64,000 nucleotides of DNA, from contig NZ_JAEUWU010000002.1 of NCBI RefSeq assembly GCF_019754945.1, positions 62,001-126,000 of the forward strand. Reading direction: 5' to 3'. This document shows positions 1 through 8,199 of this stretch, one piece after another; within the stretch, counting starts at the first letter, position 1, and the number at the start of each line of letters is the position of its first letter. The notes under the pieces are model-generated. The model ran no database searches and had not been told where the DNA came from. It saw nothing but the letters and a program-made list of their open reading frames with translations. A program made the position numbers and the translations under genes. The DNA comes from Corynebacterium pseudokroppenstedtii (GTDB taxonomy: Bacteria; Actinomycetota; Actinomycetes; Mycobacteriales; Mycobacteriaceae).

Positions 1-484
1 GGAATTCACAAGAAAACAACCCCAAGGGGGCTTCATTATTGCGTTCTAGAGGGTACGTCCGATCCTCATCTGCCCCCATGCCCCATTTAATCCCCCCGGT
101 CTGCGCCACGAGGGACGGAGAAAACGCCCTTCATCTATGCAGCACAGGCATCGTTTAGACAATACACACCATATTGTCAGACAACGCTACAATTACCCAC
201 TCGATACACAATCTTGACGAGTTTGTAATATTTGATGTGATAATCATCACGCCGTCAGTTTTTCGGGCACATAAGAAAGCGCGGGTGTATTGTGCACCCG
301 CGCTTTCATCTCTCATCACGCCGCTCGAAGTGACCAAGAAGCTGTGCCCTAGCTTATACAAGCCCACTTTGCGCGTTGTGACATTTATATAATCGCTAGA
401 TCGCGACAGAGTGTTACACTCTGCCTACATTTATACCCTATATATCCAAAAAATTTAATAGTGATAGCAAAAGAAGTAGAAAAT
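1..484. other. Gene-free stretch at window edge
   Basis: No convincing gene is seen. Two short overlapping open frames on opposite strands (about 70 codons each) lack ribosome sites and family features. The stretch is AT-richer than the rest and holds a perfect hairpin at 275-307. The final 100 bases, next to the end of the protease gene, are A/T-rich without a recognisable signal. Confidence 0.6.
275..307. terminator. Perfect 13-bp hairpin, probable terminator
   Basis: A perfect inverted repeat: 13-bp arms at 275-287 and 295-307 with a 7-base loop, stem GAAAGCGCGGGTG. Neither side has a clear T-run, so it could serve either strand. It lies about 180 bases past the stop of the minus-strand protease gene. 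Confidence 0.5.
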
Positions 485-1204
485 TTAGCCAAGAAAATCC
501 GGGAATGACCGCGTTGTACCAACAGCGGTCTTCTCATTGTCACCCTGAAGAGCGGCTTGTACATCCGTCTGCTGGGGTATCTTCGGCTGCTGCTGATCTG
601 ACGTCGCGTGCATCAAGTCCCCTGGGCAGCCATGCTTTAACCCCAGCACGTGGCCAAACTCATGCGCAATGGTGCCCTGACGCGCACTCTGCGACATTTC
701 ATCGAGGTACGACACATTGAGGAGCACCCGATAGGGTTCATGACGCGTCCACCCCACCCACGTGGCATCGTCGCGGTGGACATCAAAAACGCGCACAGAA
801 TTCGACGTCTCTTTATCGCTTACGTCGAACGTGATCTCCCCACCAGTCGCCTCGGTCCACGAGTCAGCCGCAGCCTGAATCTCGTCGGAGTACCGTTCGC
901 TGTTGTTAAAAATGACGACTTTCCCGTCATGCACGGCCCCGTGGCCTTTTCGGAACAACTCCAACTGCGGGAGTGGCTTTCCATTGTTGACCGCGTCATG
1001 CGCGTCCGCACATTGCGCGGGCGTGTTATCTTCACCATTTTTATCGGTAGCACGCGCATCCGGTGCGGGTCCGGGTGATAGAAGCATCGCACCAGAGGCG
1101 ACGGCAGACACGACTACTGCACCGAGTCGACGTCGTTGTCGACCTTGGTGGAGAGATGATTGTGCGGGAGATTGGGATACTCTCGTCTGAGAGGAAAACT
1201 GCAT
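485..1204 (-). CDS. Secreted zinc metalloprotease, snapalysin/metzincin-like
   Basis: A 239-residue exported protein. The N-terminus has a twin-basic stretch (RQRRR, residues 22-26) and a hydrophobic segment to about residue 44, then a small-residue region with a likely signal-peptidase site near ARA (50-52). HEFGH at 181-185, followed by Gly188, His191 and Met198, gives HExxHxxGxxH plus a Met-turn, the zinc site of metzincin-type proteases; spacing resembles the M7 snapalysin family, with His as third ligand where snapalysin has Asp. The role is probably extracellular protein degradation. It is the last of three exported-protein genes on this strand. The ATG start has only a weak AGAAAG upstream. 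Class is clear from the motif; substrate is unknown. Confidence 0.75.
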   Translation of the reverse strand: MQFSSQTRVSQSPAQSSLHQGRQRRRLGAVVVSAVASGAMLLSPGPAPDARATDKNGEDNTPAQCADAHDAVNNGKPLPQLELFRKGHGAVHDGKVVIFNNSERYSDEIQAAADSWTEATGGEITFDVSDKETSNSVRVFDVHRDDATWVGWTRHEPYRVLLNVSYLDEMSQSARQGTIAHEFGHVLGLKHGCPGDLMHATSDQQQPKIPQQTDVQAALQGDNEKTAVGTTRSFPDFLG

Positions 1205-1539
1205 GCGGGCTACTTTCTGTCTCGGTAGTTCACGTGGAGTTCGCTTATCCAGCGGAGTTTCTCTTCCTACTCAGCCCCCTCCCCTGTACGGACATGAATC
1301 TATACAAGTCCGAATATAAAAATCGCCTCGGTAGGCGGTGCACATACACAACGCCACCCGAGGTGACTATAAAAGCACTCGCGACAGCGATGACCTATGG
1401 TACCGCTGCCACCTGTGAGGCGGAGACGACGACCCTCCACGGCGCAGCACTGAGGCACAGCACAACGCCGAAACACTGCTTAGCGCGCTATGGCACAGCG
1501 CCTTATTCAGAGGGGTAGATCCTCATCATCTCGTCGTTG
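1205..1539. other. Intergenic, 335 bp
   Basis: Separates the small secreted protein gene from the protease gene. It holds a minus-strand terminator-like hairpin (1326-1363) and, between it and the protease start, the presumed protease promoter. No further gene is seen. Confidence 0.6.
1316..1363 (-). terminator. Rho-independent-type terminator
   Basis: Arms CCTCGG (1326-1331) and CCGAGG (1358-1363) continue, after a 2-base internal loop, into GGCG (1334-1337) and CGCC (1352-1355). On the minus strand the stem is followed by a T-run (complement of 1316-1322). It would end the transcript of the 1540-2010 gene, 180 bases past its stop. Confidence 0.5.
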
Positions 1540-2010
1540 TTATACCTGTTTAGCGATCAACGCAATCGAGCCATTCCTGATGACAAGAATGACGCCGCTG
1601 GTGAAGTCGCTGGACTGGTCCTTGAGGTTCTGGGACGTTAATACCTTCTTATCCTTAATACCCTTAGCTACCGAGTTAGCAAATTGCTCAATGCCGGGTA
1701 TTGCTTTCACAACCTCTTTCTTGACATCATCACCCTTTTCCAGGGTACCGATAAGCTTGGCAAGCTTTTCGGCGTCACAACTGCTCAAGTAGACAAACTG
1801 CTGAACGTTGCGCTTGTTCTCGATGGTGATGGTTTTACCATCAGGGGTAATGACATGGTCAAGCGGGGCAGCCGTGCTCGTTAACGCTGTCTGTCCTTCA
1901 CATGCTGGCTTCGCACTTGCTGTAGGAGCGGTAGCTGCCGTAACAGTTGCGAGGCCAAAAGCCATCGCGCCACTGAGTGCCACGGCACCGATTCTCTTGG
2001 TCAGTCGCAT
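1540..2010 (-). CDS. Small secreted protein of unknown function
   Basis: A 156-residue exported protein. The chosen ATG (2008-2010) has GGAG about 6 bases upstream and begins a classical signal peptide (MRLTKR, then a hydrophobic run to an ASA cleavage site near residue 33); a frame 18 codons longer exists but has no such signal. The mature part is about 123 residues with two cysteines (near residues 36 and 76) that could form a disulfide, a Lys/Glu-rich helical middle and no recognised motif. The arrangement loosely recalls small actinobacterial secreted haem-binding proteins, but nothing seen proves that. Its neighbours on the same strand are a surface adhesin and a secreted protease, which suggests an envelope or host-surface role. 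Confidence 0.65.
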   Translation of the reverse strand: MRLTKRIGAVALSGAMAFGLATVTAATAPTASAKPACEGQTALTSTAAPLDHVITPDGKTITIENKRNVQQFVYLSSCDAEKLAKLIGTLEKGDDVKKEVVKAIPGIEQFANSVAKGIKDKKVLTSQNLKDQSSDFTSGVILVIRNGSIALIAKQV

Positions 2011-2326
2011 TGTGTTCTCCTGTTCGTGGTGGCCACAGTATGGCGGATTCTCGCACAGCCTCATGGCGCAACGCTGGCTGTGCCACCAGGCCTGCGCTGA
2101 ATCCGCTTCTCTGGCCGGGGGTGTAAGGGGGCTACGTCACTCCGGTGTGGAGGGCGTAGCAAAGGGTCGTCATTGTCGACGGCATGTGGGCGGCTCCACC
2201 GCGTATGAATCACGGCGATGGGCACCACGCACAACCGACGCTGATGTTTACCTTTGGTAGTGATTGGCAATTAACACCCGGGGGCGTCCCAATGTGGGGC
2301 GCTCACCGAGGTTCACTCACTTTGTT
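2011..2326. other. Intergenic, 316 bp
   Basis: Lies between the stop of the adhesin gene and the ribosome site of the small secreted protein gene. Short open frames on both strands look like chance. No clear hairpin with a T-run is seen; the promoter of the small secreted protein gene is presumably here. Confidence 0.5.
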
Positions 2327-5300
2327 TTATCCCTCGTGGGAACGGCGGCGGTTCCAGAGGACAACCCCTGCACCTGCACCGATCAGGATCATGGCCAGCA
2401 GTGCCAACCAGATCACGTTCGCACCGGTGGAAGCCAAGGCTCCACCGACTCCGTGACTGGAGCTGCTGCCGGATCCGCTACCCGAGCCGCTACCGCTGCC
2501 TGAGCCGTTGCTCGAACCGTTCGAACCGTTGGAACCATTATCGGAGCCACCGTTATCCGAGCCATTGGTTCCGTTATCCGACCCGTCCGAGTGTCCGGAG
2601 TTTCCGTTGTTATCCGACGGAGCCGGGGTCTCGGAGGACGGGGTACCAGACTCGCCAGGCTGAGCAGGCGCCTCGGAGGACGGCTTACCAGGCTGACCAG
2701 GCTTGCTGGGCTGACCAGGCTTGCCAGGTGTCTCGGACTTGCCGTTGTCGGTCGAGTCCGAAGGCTTCTCCGGAGTGGTTTCCTTCGGAGCACCAGGCTT
2801 GTCCGGGGTCTCGCTCGGCTTACCCGGAACAGGCTTGCCCGGAGTCTTGTTGTCCTCAGGCTTACCAGGCTTGTCCGTATCCGGCGTCGGGGACTCGCTA
2901 CCGGGGGTTTCCGGCTTGGAGGTGTCCGGCGTCGGGGACTCGCTACCAGGCGTTTCTGGCTTGTCGCTGCTCGGCGGGGTCGTGCTGCTTGTCGGCGGGA
3001 CAGTCTCGCCTTCAGGCGTGGTCACGAACGTCTGGGCAGCGTCGTTGGAATCCTCGTGCTTGACGGTCTCGCGGTCATCCTTGTTCGGGTTACGCGGGGT
3101 TCCGTCGTTCTTCACGGTCGGGATGTGGAGTCCGTTAACCGGGACAGCCTTCTCGAAGACGACGTACTGCGTGTCAGCCTTCAAGCGGGTCAGCTTACCG
3201 AAGTCAACGGTTGCCGTGCCCTTACCGCTGTCGTCAACAGTCTCGTAGATGGAGGACGGCTCAACACCCGAAACAGGCTTAGCCTGACCATCCTCAATCT
3301 TCATCAACGTACCGGTGAACCGATAGGTACCAGGCTTCAGACCCTCGTAATCGATGTGGTCCTTAACGTTGATACCTTCCTTAGCCTTAGCGGAGTCCAC
3401 GAAGACGGGGCCGTCTTCGGAGGCACGCTTACCGTCAACGTCAACCGTGGTCGAGATCTTCGGGTTGCCCTCGGTTATCTCTGCCGGCGGTTGCTGGCTG
3501 GTTGTCGACGGAGATGGCGACTGCTTCGACGTGGTCGACGGAGAGGGTGTGGTCTCGGACGTAGATGGCGACGGCTGCTTAAAGTCAGCCGGCGCAGGAT
3601 TCGACGTCGACGTAACCTCATCTTCCGGCTGCGTCACGAACGTCTGGGCAGTGTCATTCGAATCCTCGTGCTTGACAGTCTCACGATCATCCTTGCTCGG
3701 ATTCTTCGGAGTCCCATCATTGTTCACAGTCGGGTTCTTACTGCTATCAACCGGAATGGCCTTCTCGAACACAACGTACTGCGTATCAGCCTTCAAGCGA
3801 GTCAACTTACCAAAGTCAACAGTCGCTGTACCCTTACCACTATCACCAACAGTCTCATAGACCGAAGCAGGCTCAACACCCGAAACAGGCTTAGCCTGAC
3901 CATCCTCAATCTTCATCAACGTACCGGTGAACCGATAGGTACCAGGCTTCAGACCCTCATAATCAATGTGGTCCTTAACGTTAATACCTTCCTTAGCCTT
4001 AGCGGCCTCAACCATCACAGGCTCTTCGTCGGTTGCACGCTTGCCGTCAACATCAACCGTGGTCGAAATCTTGCCCTTAGAAGGCTTCGGAGTCGACGAA
4101 GACGTGCTGGTCGTCGAGGAATCAGACGGGCTCGTCGACGACGTAGACGACGACGGCTGCTTAAAGTCAGCCGGCGCAGGATTCGACGTCGACGTAACCT
4201 CGCTCGACGACGGCTTCACTGAGGACGACGTGCTCGACGGAGCTGGAGTCGTCGATGACGAAGACTCACCACCAGAAACGAAGGTCTGAGAATCATCATC
4301 GGCATCCTCGTGAGTAACGGTCTCCCGCTTATCCTCACTGGGGTTCTTCGGAGTTCCGTTGTTATCGACAGTCGGGTTTTCACTCTTGTCAACCGGAACA
4401 GCCTTTTCGAACACAACGTACTGCGTGTCAGGCTTCAGATCAGTGATCTTGCCGAAGTCAACCGTCGCCGTACCCTTACCATCCTTACCAATGGTCTCAA
4501 TGGTCGACGCAGGCTTCACCCCAGAAACTGGCGAGGCCTTACCGTTTTCCACCTTCATCAAGGTACCGGTGAACTCGTACTTCGTATCAGGAGCCAGACC
4601 TTCGTAGTCAATGTGGTCCTTAACGTTAATGCCTTCATGCAGCTTGGACGCATCAACCTTAACCGGGTTACCCTCAGCAGACTTCTTCCCATCAACATCA
4701 ACCGTGGTCGAAATCTTCGGGTTATCGTTCTTCGGAACAACCGGAGTCGACGAAGACGTACTGGTCGTCGAGGAATCAGACGGGCTCGTCGACGACGGCT
4801 TCACCGACGAAGACGTGCTCGACGGAGCCGGAGTCGTCGATGACGAGGTCACGCGGGAGGATGACGTCGTTGACTCACTACTGGTCGAACTCGGCACGAC
4901 CGGCTTCGGGGTAGAGCTCGTAGCAGGGCTAGACGAAGAAGGCGAGGGCGACGAAGAAGAAGAGCTCGAGGACGGGGTCTCCTTGTCCCACTTGACGTTA
5001 ATGCCAGCGGTCGCGTTCGAAGGAACGTCCTTGCCCGGCTTCAAAGTGATAATCCACTGCGAATCCTGGTACCCAACTGGTTTGAGCAGAGTACCTGCCG
5101 GAAGCTTTGACGTCTTCGTGGTCGTAGCGGAAATCTTGGCCTGTCCAGGATCAGTTCCGCTCGGAATCGTCAACTTCAGCTCGGACGGAACAGCGACTTC
5201 GTCACCGTTATTAACAGTCTTGCCATTAGCGTCCGTGAGCTTCGCACCGGAAGGAAGGCCCTCTACTTTGAGAGTCGCCTTATCGTCGTCAGAGCTGCCA

Positions 5301-6172
5301 GACACGGAAATCGGAATGACTGTTCCGTCACCGTTTTCAGTACGGTCACCCTGAGAAATCTTCACAGTTGCCGGCTCAGCTTCGTCTGAAGGAGCGGAGT
5401 AGTTTTCCGCTTGAGAGACCAAGGCTTGAGCGATCTTGCGAACCTCTTGGGTCCTCTTATCGTCAACATTCGAAATGTGAGTTCCGTTTACGTGCCAGCG
5501 GACTACCTGACGGTCGATAGGACGACCTTGAAGGCTCCACACTGCCATAGACGCAGCTAATTGGGCATTCGTAGCATCTGCACCTGCGACGCCCGACTGG
5601 CTAGCGATTGTCTGCCAATCGTGCGAAGCGAGGGCATCGCCCCACTTTGCTGCGAACTTTCGCGCGAGATCGGTATCTACGTTAAAGGTCCGGTTGTCGC
5701 GCTCGTGCGAAGGTGTCGTGTTGCTGTCAGCAACTACGTAGGCGCTGGCATACTTCGGATCTGCTCCTGCAAGGTCTACACAGACCGCAGGAGTGTCACC
5801 AGCAATCGTGAAACTTCCGTAAACGTTCCCGTCGACATATTTATCCCTAGAAGTTTCGGGAAGCTCATCGGATACGTAAAACTTCGTTCCCCGAATGGGT
5901 ACATGATTTTGGCTTGCTTTAGTGGGAGCGGTTAACTCCCCGACGGCCTTGGGGTCGACCTGGCCAGTCGCGCTTGCACTGGGATCGCCGATATCTGACG
6001 CTCCGTAGGCAGTTGGTGCCATGTCGGACGGTGCAAACCGTGCGACGCCCAACAGCAGGGCCATTGCGCCGATGATGGCGTAGACCACGCGTGCGCGCGA
6101 CTCACCTCCCCCGGTTATTACGGCGCCCACGCCTGTGGTTATGCATCTCAAAACTCCATAGAGGTAAAACAA
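2327..6172 (-). CDS. Sortase-type surface adhesin: thioester-like head, three VaFE repeats, LASTG anchor
   Basis: A 1281-residue cell-wall protein. Hydrophobic segment about 29-46 is the signal. Residues ~85-255 resemble the TQXA/thioester head domain of Gram-positive adhesins (Cys131 in AVCVDL), but the usual Gln of TQxAxW is not evident: the matching stretch is ASMAVW (207-212). A beta-rich domain (~260-397) follows, then a Ser/Thr/Pro linker. Three VaFE-type repeats lie at ~485-632, 701-847 and 904-1051, each with VVFEK and an ISTTVDVDGK start. A Pro/Gly/Asp-rich stalk (1055-1240) leads to LASTG (1246-1250), a membrane helix and a basic tail (NRRRSHEG), an LPxTG-like sorting signal. The start is uncertain: the longest frame begins with TTG, and no upstream option has a good ribosome site. 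The ligand is unknown. Confidence 0.8.
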   Translation of the reverse strand: MFYLYGVLRCITTGVGAVITGGGESRARVVYAIIGAMALLLGVARFAPSDMAPTAYGASDIGDPSASATGQVDPKAVGELTAPTKASQNHVPIRGTKFYVSDELPETSRDKYVDGNVYGSFTIAGDTPAVCVDLAGADPKYASAYVVADSNTTPSHERDNRTFNVDTDLARKFAAKWGDALASHDWQTIASQSGVAGADATNAQLAASMAVWSLQGRPIDRQVVRWHVNGTHISNVDDKRTQEVRKIAQALVSQAENYSAPSDEAEPATVKISQGDRTENGDGTVIPISVSGSSDDDKATLKVEGLPSGAKLTDANGKTVNNGDEVAVPSELKLTIPSGTDPGQAKISATTTKTSKLPAGTLLKPVGYQDSQWIITLKPGKDVPSNATAGINVKWDKETPSSSSSSSSPSPSSSSPATSSTPKPVVPSSTSSESTTSSSRVTSSSTTPAPSSTSSSVKPSSTSPSDSSTTSTSSSTPVVPKNDNPKISTTVDVDGKKSAEGNPVKVDASKLHEGINVKDHIDYEGLAPDTKYEFTGTLMKVENGKASPVSGVKPASTIETIGKDGKGTATVDFGKITDLKPDTQYVVFEKAVPVDKSENPTVDNNGTPKNPSEDKRETVTHEDADDDSQTFVSGGESSSSTTPAPSSTSSSVKPSSSEVTSTSNPAPADFKQPSSSTSSTSPSDSSTTSTSSSTPKPSKGKISTTVDVDGKRATDEEPVMVEAAKAKEGINVKDHIDYEGLKPGTYRFTGTLMKIEDGQAKPVSGVEPASVYETVGDSGKGTATVDFGKLTRLKADTQYVVFEKAIPVDSSKNPTVNNDGTPKNPSKDDRETVKHEDSNDTAQTFVTQPEDEVTSTSNPAPADFKQPSPSTSETTPSPSTTSKQSPSPSTTSQQPPAEITEGNPKISTTVDVDGKRASEDGPVFVDSAKAKEGINVKDHIDYEGLKPGTYRFTGTLMKIEDGQAKPVSGVEPSSIYETVDDSGKGTATVDFGKLTRLKADTQYVVFEKAVPVNGLHIPTVKNDGTPRNPNKDDRETVKHEDSNDAAQTFVTTPEGETVPPTSSTTPPSSDKPETPGSESPTPDTSKPETPGSESPTPDTDKPGKPEDNKTPGKPVPGKPSETPDKPGAPKETTPEKPSDSTDNGKSETPGKPGQPSKPGQPGKPSSEAPAQPGESGTPSSETPAPSDNNGNSGHSDGSDNGTNGSDNGGSDNGSNGSNGSSNGSGSGSGSGSGSGSSSSHGVGGALASTGANVIWLALLAMILIGAGAGVVLWNRRRSHEG
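3020..4720 (-). repeat. Three VaFE-domain coding repeats
   Basis: Three units of about 440 bases at 4277-4720, 3632-4072 and 3020-3463 encode the VaFE repeats of the adhesin. The second and third units are the closest pair (long identical peptide runs such as EGINVKDHIDYEGLKPGTY). They are separated by Ser/Thr/Pro-rich linkers. Such near-identity invites recombination and repeat-number variation between strains. Confidence 0.85.
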
Positions 6173-6652
6173 CAGTACCTATGGCCCCTATGTTGCGGAG
6201 CAGCGGTGACGTATCCACCCGTCGCCACACTCCGGTGAAAGCTTCCTAAACGTAGAGAAACTTCTACAACATAAGTGACATGTTCACCGAAAATAGCGGC
6301 TACTGCTCCGTAAACCAAATGCTGCAGGCGGTACAAAATTACCTACGTATTCGGTATTAATTCAGGCCTGCAGCGTTTCTTTTTTGACCACTCCCGCATC
6401 GGGTTACCCCCATTAGCGGAAGTCAGACACCCACAAATACGCACATACGCTGCACATAAAGTTTGCAGCTTTCGCTAACGTTGCTTCAAAGTTGAGTTTT
6501 TAGATACGAACAGTCCACCCCCATTTAGTTCTAACTGTTAACAGATTGTTATACAAATAATTTCCATAGGGCACACAAATAGGGGCGAGGGATGGTTATC
6601 AACCATCCCTCGCCCCTATATAAAGCCAGGAAAAGATTCTACTTACAGATCT
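6173..6652. other. Intergenic, 480 bp
   Basis: An AT-rich region between the adhesin start and the rplE stop. It holds the long rplE terminator hairpin at 6579-6619 and must carry the adhesin promoter, which cannot be placed with confidence. No gene is seen. Confidence 0.6.
6579..6619 (-). terminator. Strong terminator of the rplN-rplX-rplE operon
   Basis: A 19-bp perfect stem (6579-6597 with 6601-6619) with a 3-base loop, GC-rich core GGGGCGAGGGATGG. It begins about 33 bases past the rplE stop. On the minus strand the stem is followed by TTTGTGTG. It closes the ribosomal operon here, so rplE is the last gene and rpsH/rplF are not adjacent. Confidence 0.8.
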
Positions 6653-7207
6653 TTACTTCTTAAATGGGAAGCCCAGCTCGCGCAGCAGAGCACGACCCTC
6701 TTCATTGTTTGTCGCAGAAGTCACCACCGTGATGTTCATACCACGGGGTCGATCAATCTTGTCCACATCCAACTCGTAGAACATGGACTGCTCGGACAGA
6801 CCGAAGGTGTAGTTACCATGTCCGTCGAACTGCTTATCCGACAGACCGCGGAAGTCACGAATACGCGGGAGAGCAACCGTCAGAAGGCGGTCAAGGAATT
6901 CCCACATACGGTCGCCACGGAGGGTGACGCGAGCACCGATCGGCATGCCCTCACGCAGCTTGAAGTTAGCGATAGCCTTCTTCGCGCGGCGGATCTGCGG
7001 CTTCTGACCGGTGATCAGGGTGAGGTCGTTCAGTGCGCCGTTGATCAACTTGGAGTCACGAGCAGCGTCGCCAACACCCATGTTGACAACGACCTTGGTG
7101 ACACCCGGGATCTGCATGACATTCGCGTACTCGAACTCTTTGTTCAAAGTTTCACGAATCTCGCTGCGGTACCGAGTCTTCAAACGGGGGGTGTAGTTCT
7201 CGCTCAT
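6653..7207 (-). CDS. rplE: 50S ribosomal protein L5
   Basis: L5 of the large subunit, 184 residues, which binds 5S rRNA in the central protuberance. The sequence is full length and typical (start [30 protein letters not shown] near residue 34; [16 protein letters not shown] and [11 protein letters not shown] in the C-terminal half). It is the last gene of a three-gene operon, 2 bases after rplX, and is followed by a strong terminator. Confidence 0.97.
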   Translation of the reverse strand: MSENYTPRLKTRYRSEIRETLNKEFEYANVMQIPGVTKVVVNMGVGDAARDSKLINGALNDLTLITGQKPQIRRAKKAIANFKLREGMPIGARVTLRGDRMWEFLDRLLTVALPRIRDFRGLSDKQFDGHGNYTFGLSEQSMFYELDVDKIDRPRGMNITVVTSATNNEEGRALLRELGFPFKK

Positions 7208-7209
7208 GG

Positions 7210-7524
7210 TTAAATGTCCTTCCCGGTACGTCGGGAGATACGGACCTTCTTGCCGTTCTCGTCGAAACGGTAACCAACACGTGTCGGATTACCGTCAGCA
7301 TCGATGATCATCACGTTAGAGACGTGGATAGGAGCTTCCTGGGTGACAATTCCACCCGACTCCGCACCGCGCTCCGGTGCTGAATTAGCAACGTGCTTCT
7401 TGATGCGGTTAACCCCCTCAACCAGGACCTTGTCACGCTTCGGGTAAGCCTCAATGACCTTACCCTTCGCACCTTTGTCCGGGCCAGAGATGACGATGAC
7501 GGTATCGCCCTTATGGATCTTCAT
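7210..7524 (-). CDS. rplX: 50S ribosomal protein L24
   Basis: L24, an assembly initiator of the large subunit, 104 residues with the KOW motif near the N-terminus ([19 protein letters not shown]). It follows rplN without a gap and precedes rplE by 2 bases, so the three genes are surely co-transcribed and probably translationally coupled. Length and sequence are normal for actinobacteria. Confidence 0.97.
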   Translation of the reverse strand: MKIHKGDTVIVISGPDKGAKGKVIEAYPKRDKVLVEGVNRIKKHVANSAPERGAESGGIVTQEAPIHVSNVMIIDADGNPTRVGYRFDENGKKVRISRRTGKDI

Positions 7525-7893
7525 TTAGAGCACCTCCGGGGCGAGCGAGACAATCTTCATGAATTTCTTGTCGCGCAACTCGCGGGCAACTGGCCCGAAA
7601 ATACGCGTACCACGTGGCTCATTGTCGTTACGGATAAGAACGGCAGCGTTCTCGTCGAAACGAATGTAAGAGCCGTCCGGGCGGCGAGTTTCCTTTTTCG
7701 CGCGGACAATAACGGCCTTGACGATGTCGCCAGCCTTGACGTTTCCGCCGGGGGTTGCTTCCTTCACGGTGGCAACGATGACATCACCAATACCAGCGAA
7801 GCGGCGTGTGGAACCACCGAGCACACGGATGCACAGGATTTCCCGTGCACCCGTGTTATCGGCGACTCGCAAACGCGATTCCTGCTGAATCAC
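7525..7893 (-). CDS. rplN: 50S ribosomal protein L14
   Basis: L14, 122 residues, at the interface of the large and small subunits; typical start [16 protein letters not shown] and conserved RVLGGS and [11 protein letters not shown] segments. It is the first gene of its operon. In most bacteria rplN directly follows rpsQ; here about 24 kb of iron-acquisition genes lie between them. Confidence 0.97.
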   Translation of the reverse strand: MIQQESRLRVADNTGAREILCIRVLGGSTRRFAGIGDVIVATVKEATPGGNVKAGDIVKAVIVRAKKETRRPDGSYIRFDENAAVLIRNDNEPRGTRIFGPVARELRDKKFMKIVSLAPEVL

Positions 7894-8199
7894 TAGAGTC
7901 TCCTAGACCTGGGGTTGTTGCTTCGTGCGCCGGATTTCCGACCCGAACGCACCTGGTCTTGTCTGTTTTGAGATGGTTAGCCCGATTCTTCAGCCCTTAC
8001 CATCGCCCACATAAGAGCGACATAAGTACCAAACAGCTGGTGGTAACTGCACCCTGTCGCACGCTATTAACGCACTGACCAGGTGAGAATCACGCCTTCC
8101 GCTTGCTATATCGCGAAAAGGGATGGCGACGTTACCACATTCGGGCAGGTTAACCACCTGCCTCAGACAACCCGAACAGTATTGCATACATCGGGGCAA
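7894..8199. other. Intergenic, 306 bp, rplN promoter region
   Basis: Contains the rplN promoter region and the 3' flank of the reductase-methyltransferase gene. A short hairpin (CCCGA at 8171-8175 with TCGGG at 8191-8195) could be a weak terminator for that gene. A GGTTAGCC core (7975-7982) resembles half a DtxR box, but its flanks do not match. Confidence 0.5.

Noticed and set aside
2591..4222. A 543-codon plus-strand open frame opposite the adhesin
   Set aside because: It mirrors the repeats of the adhesin and has an implausible Arg/Leu-rich composition.
7972..7990. DtxR-like core GGTTAGCC near the rplN promoter
   Set aside because: Only about 9 of 19 positions fit the full box and a ribosomal operon is an unlikely target.
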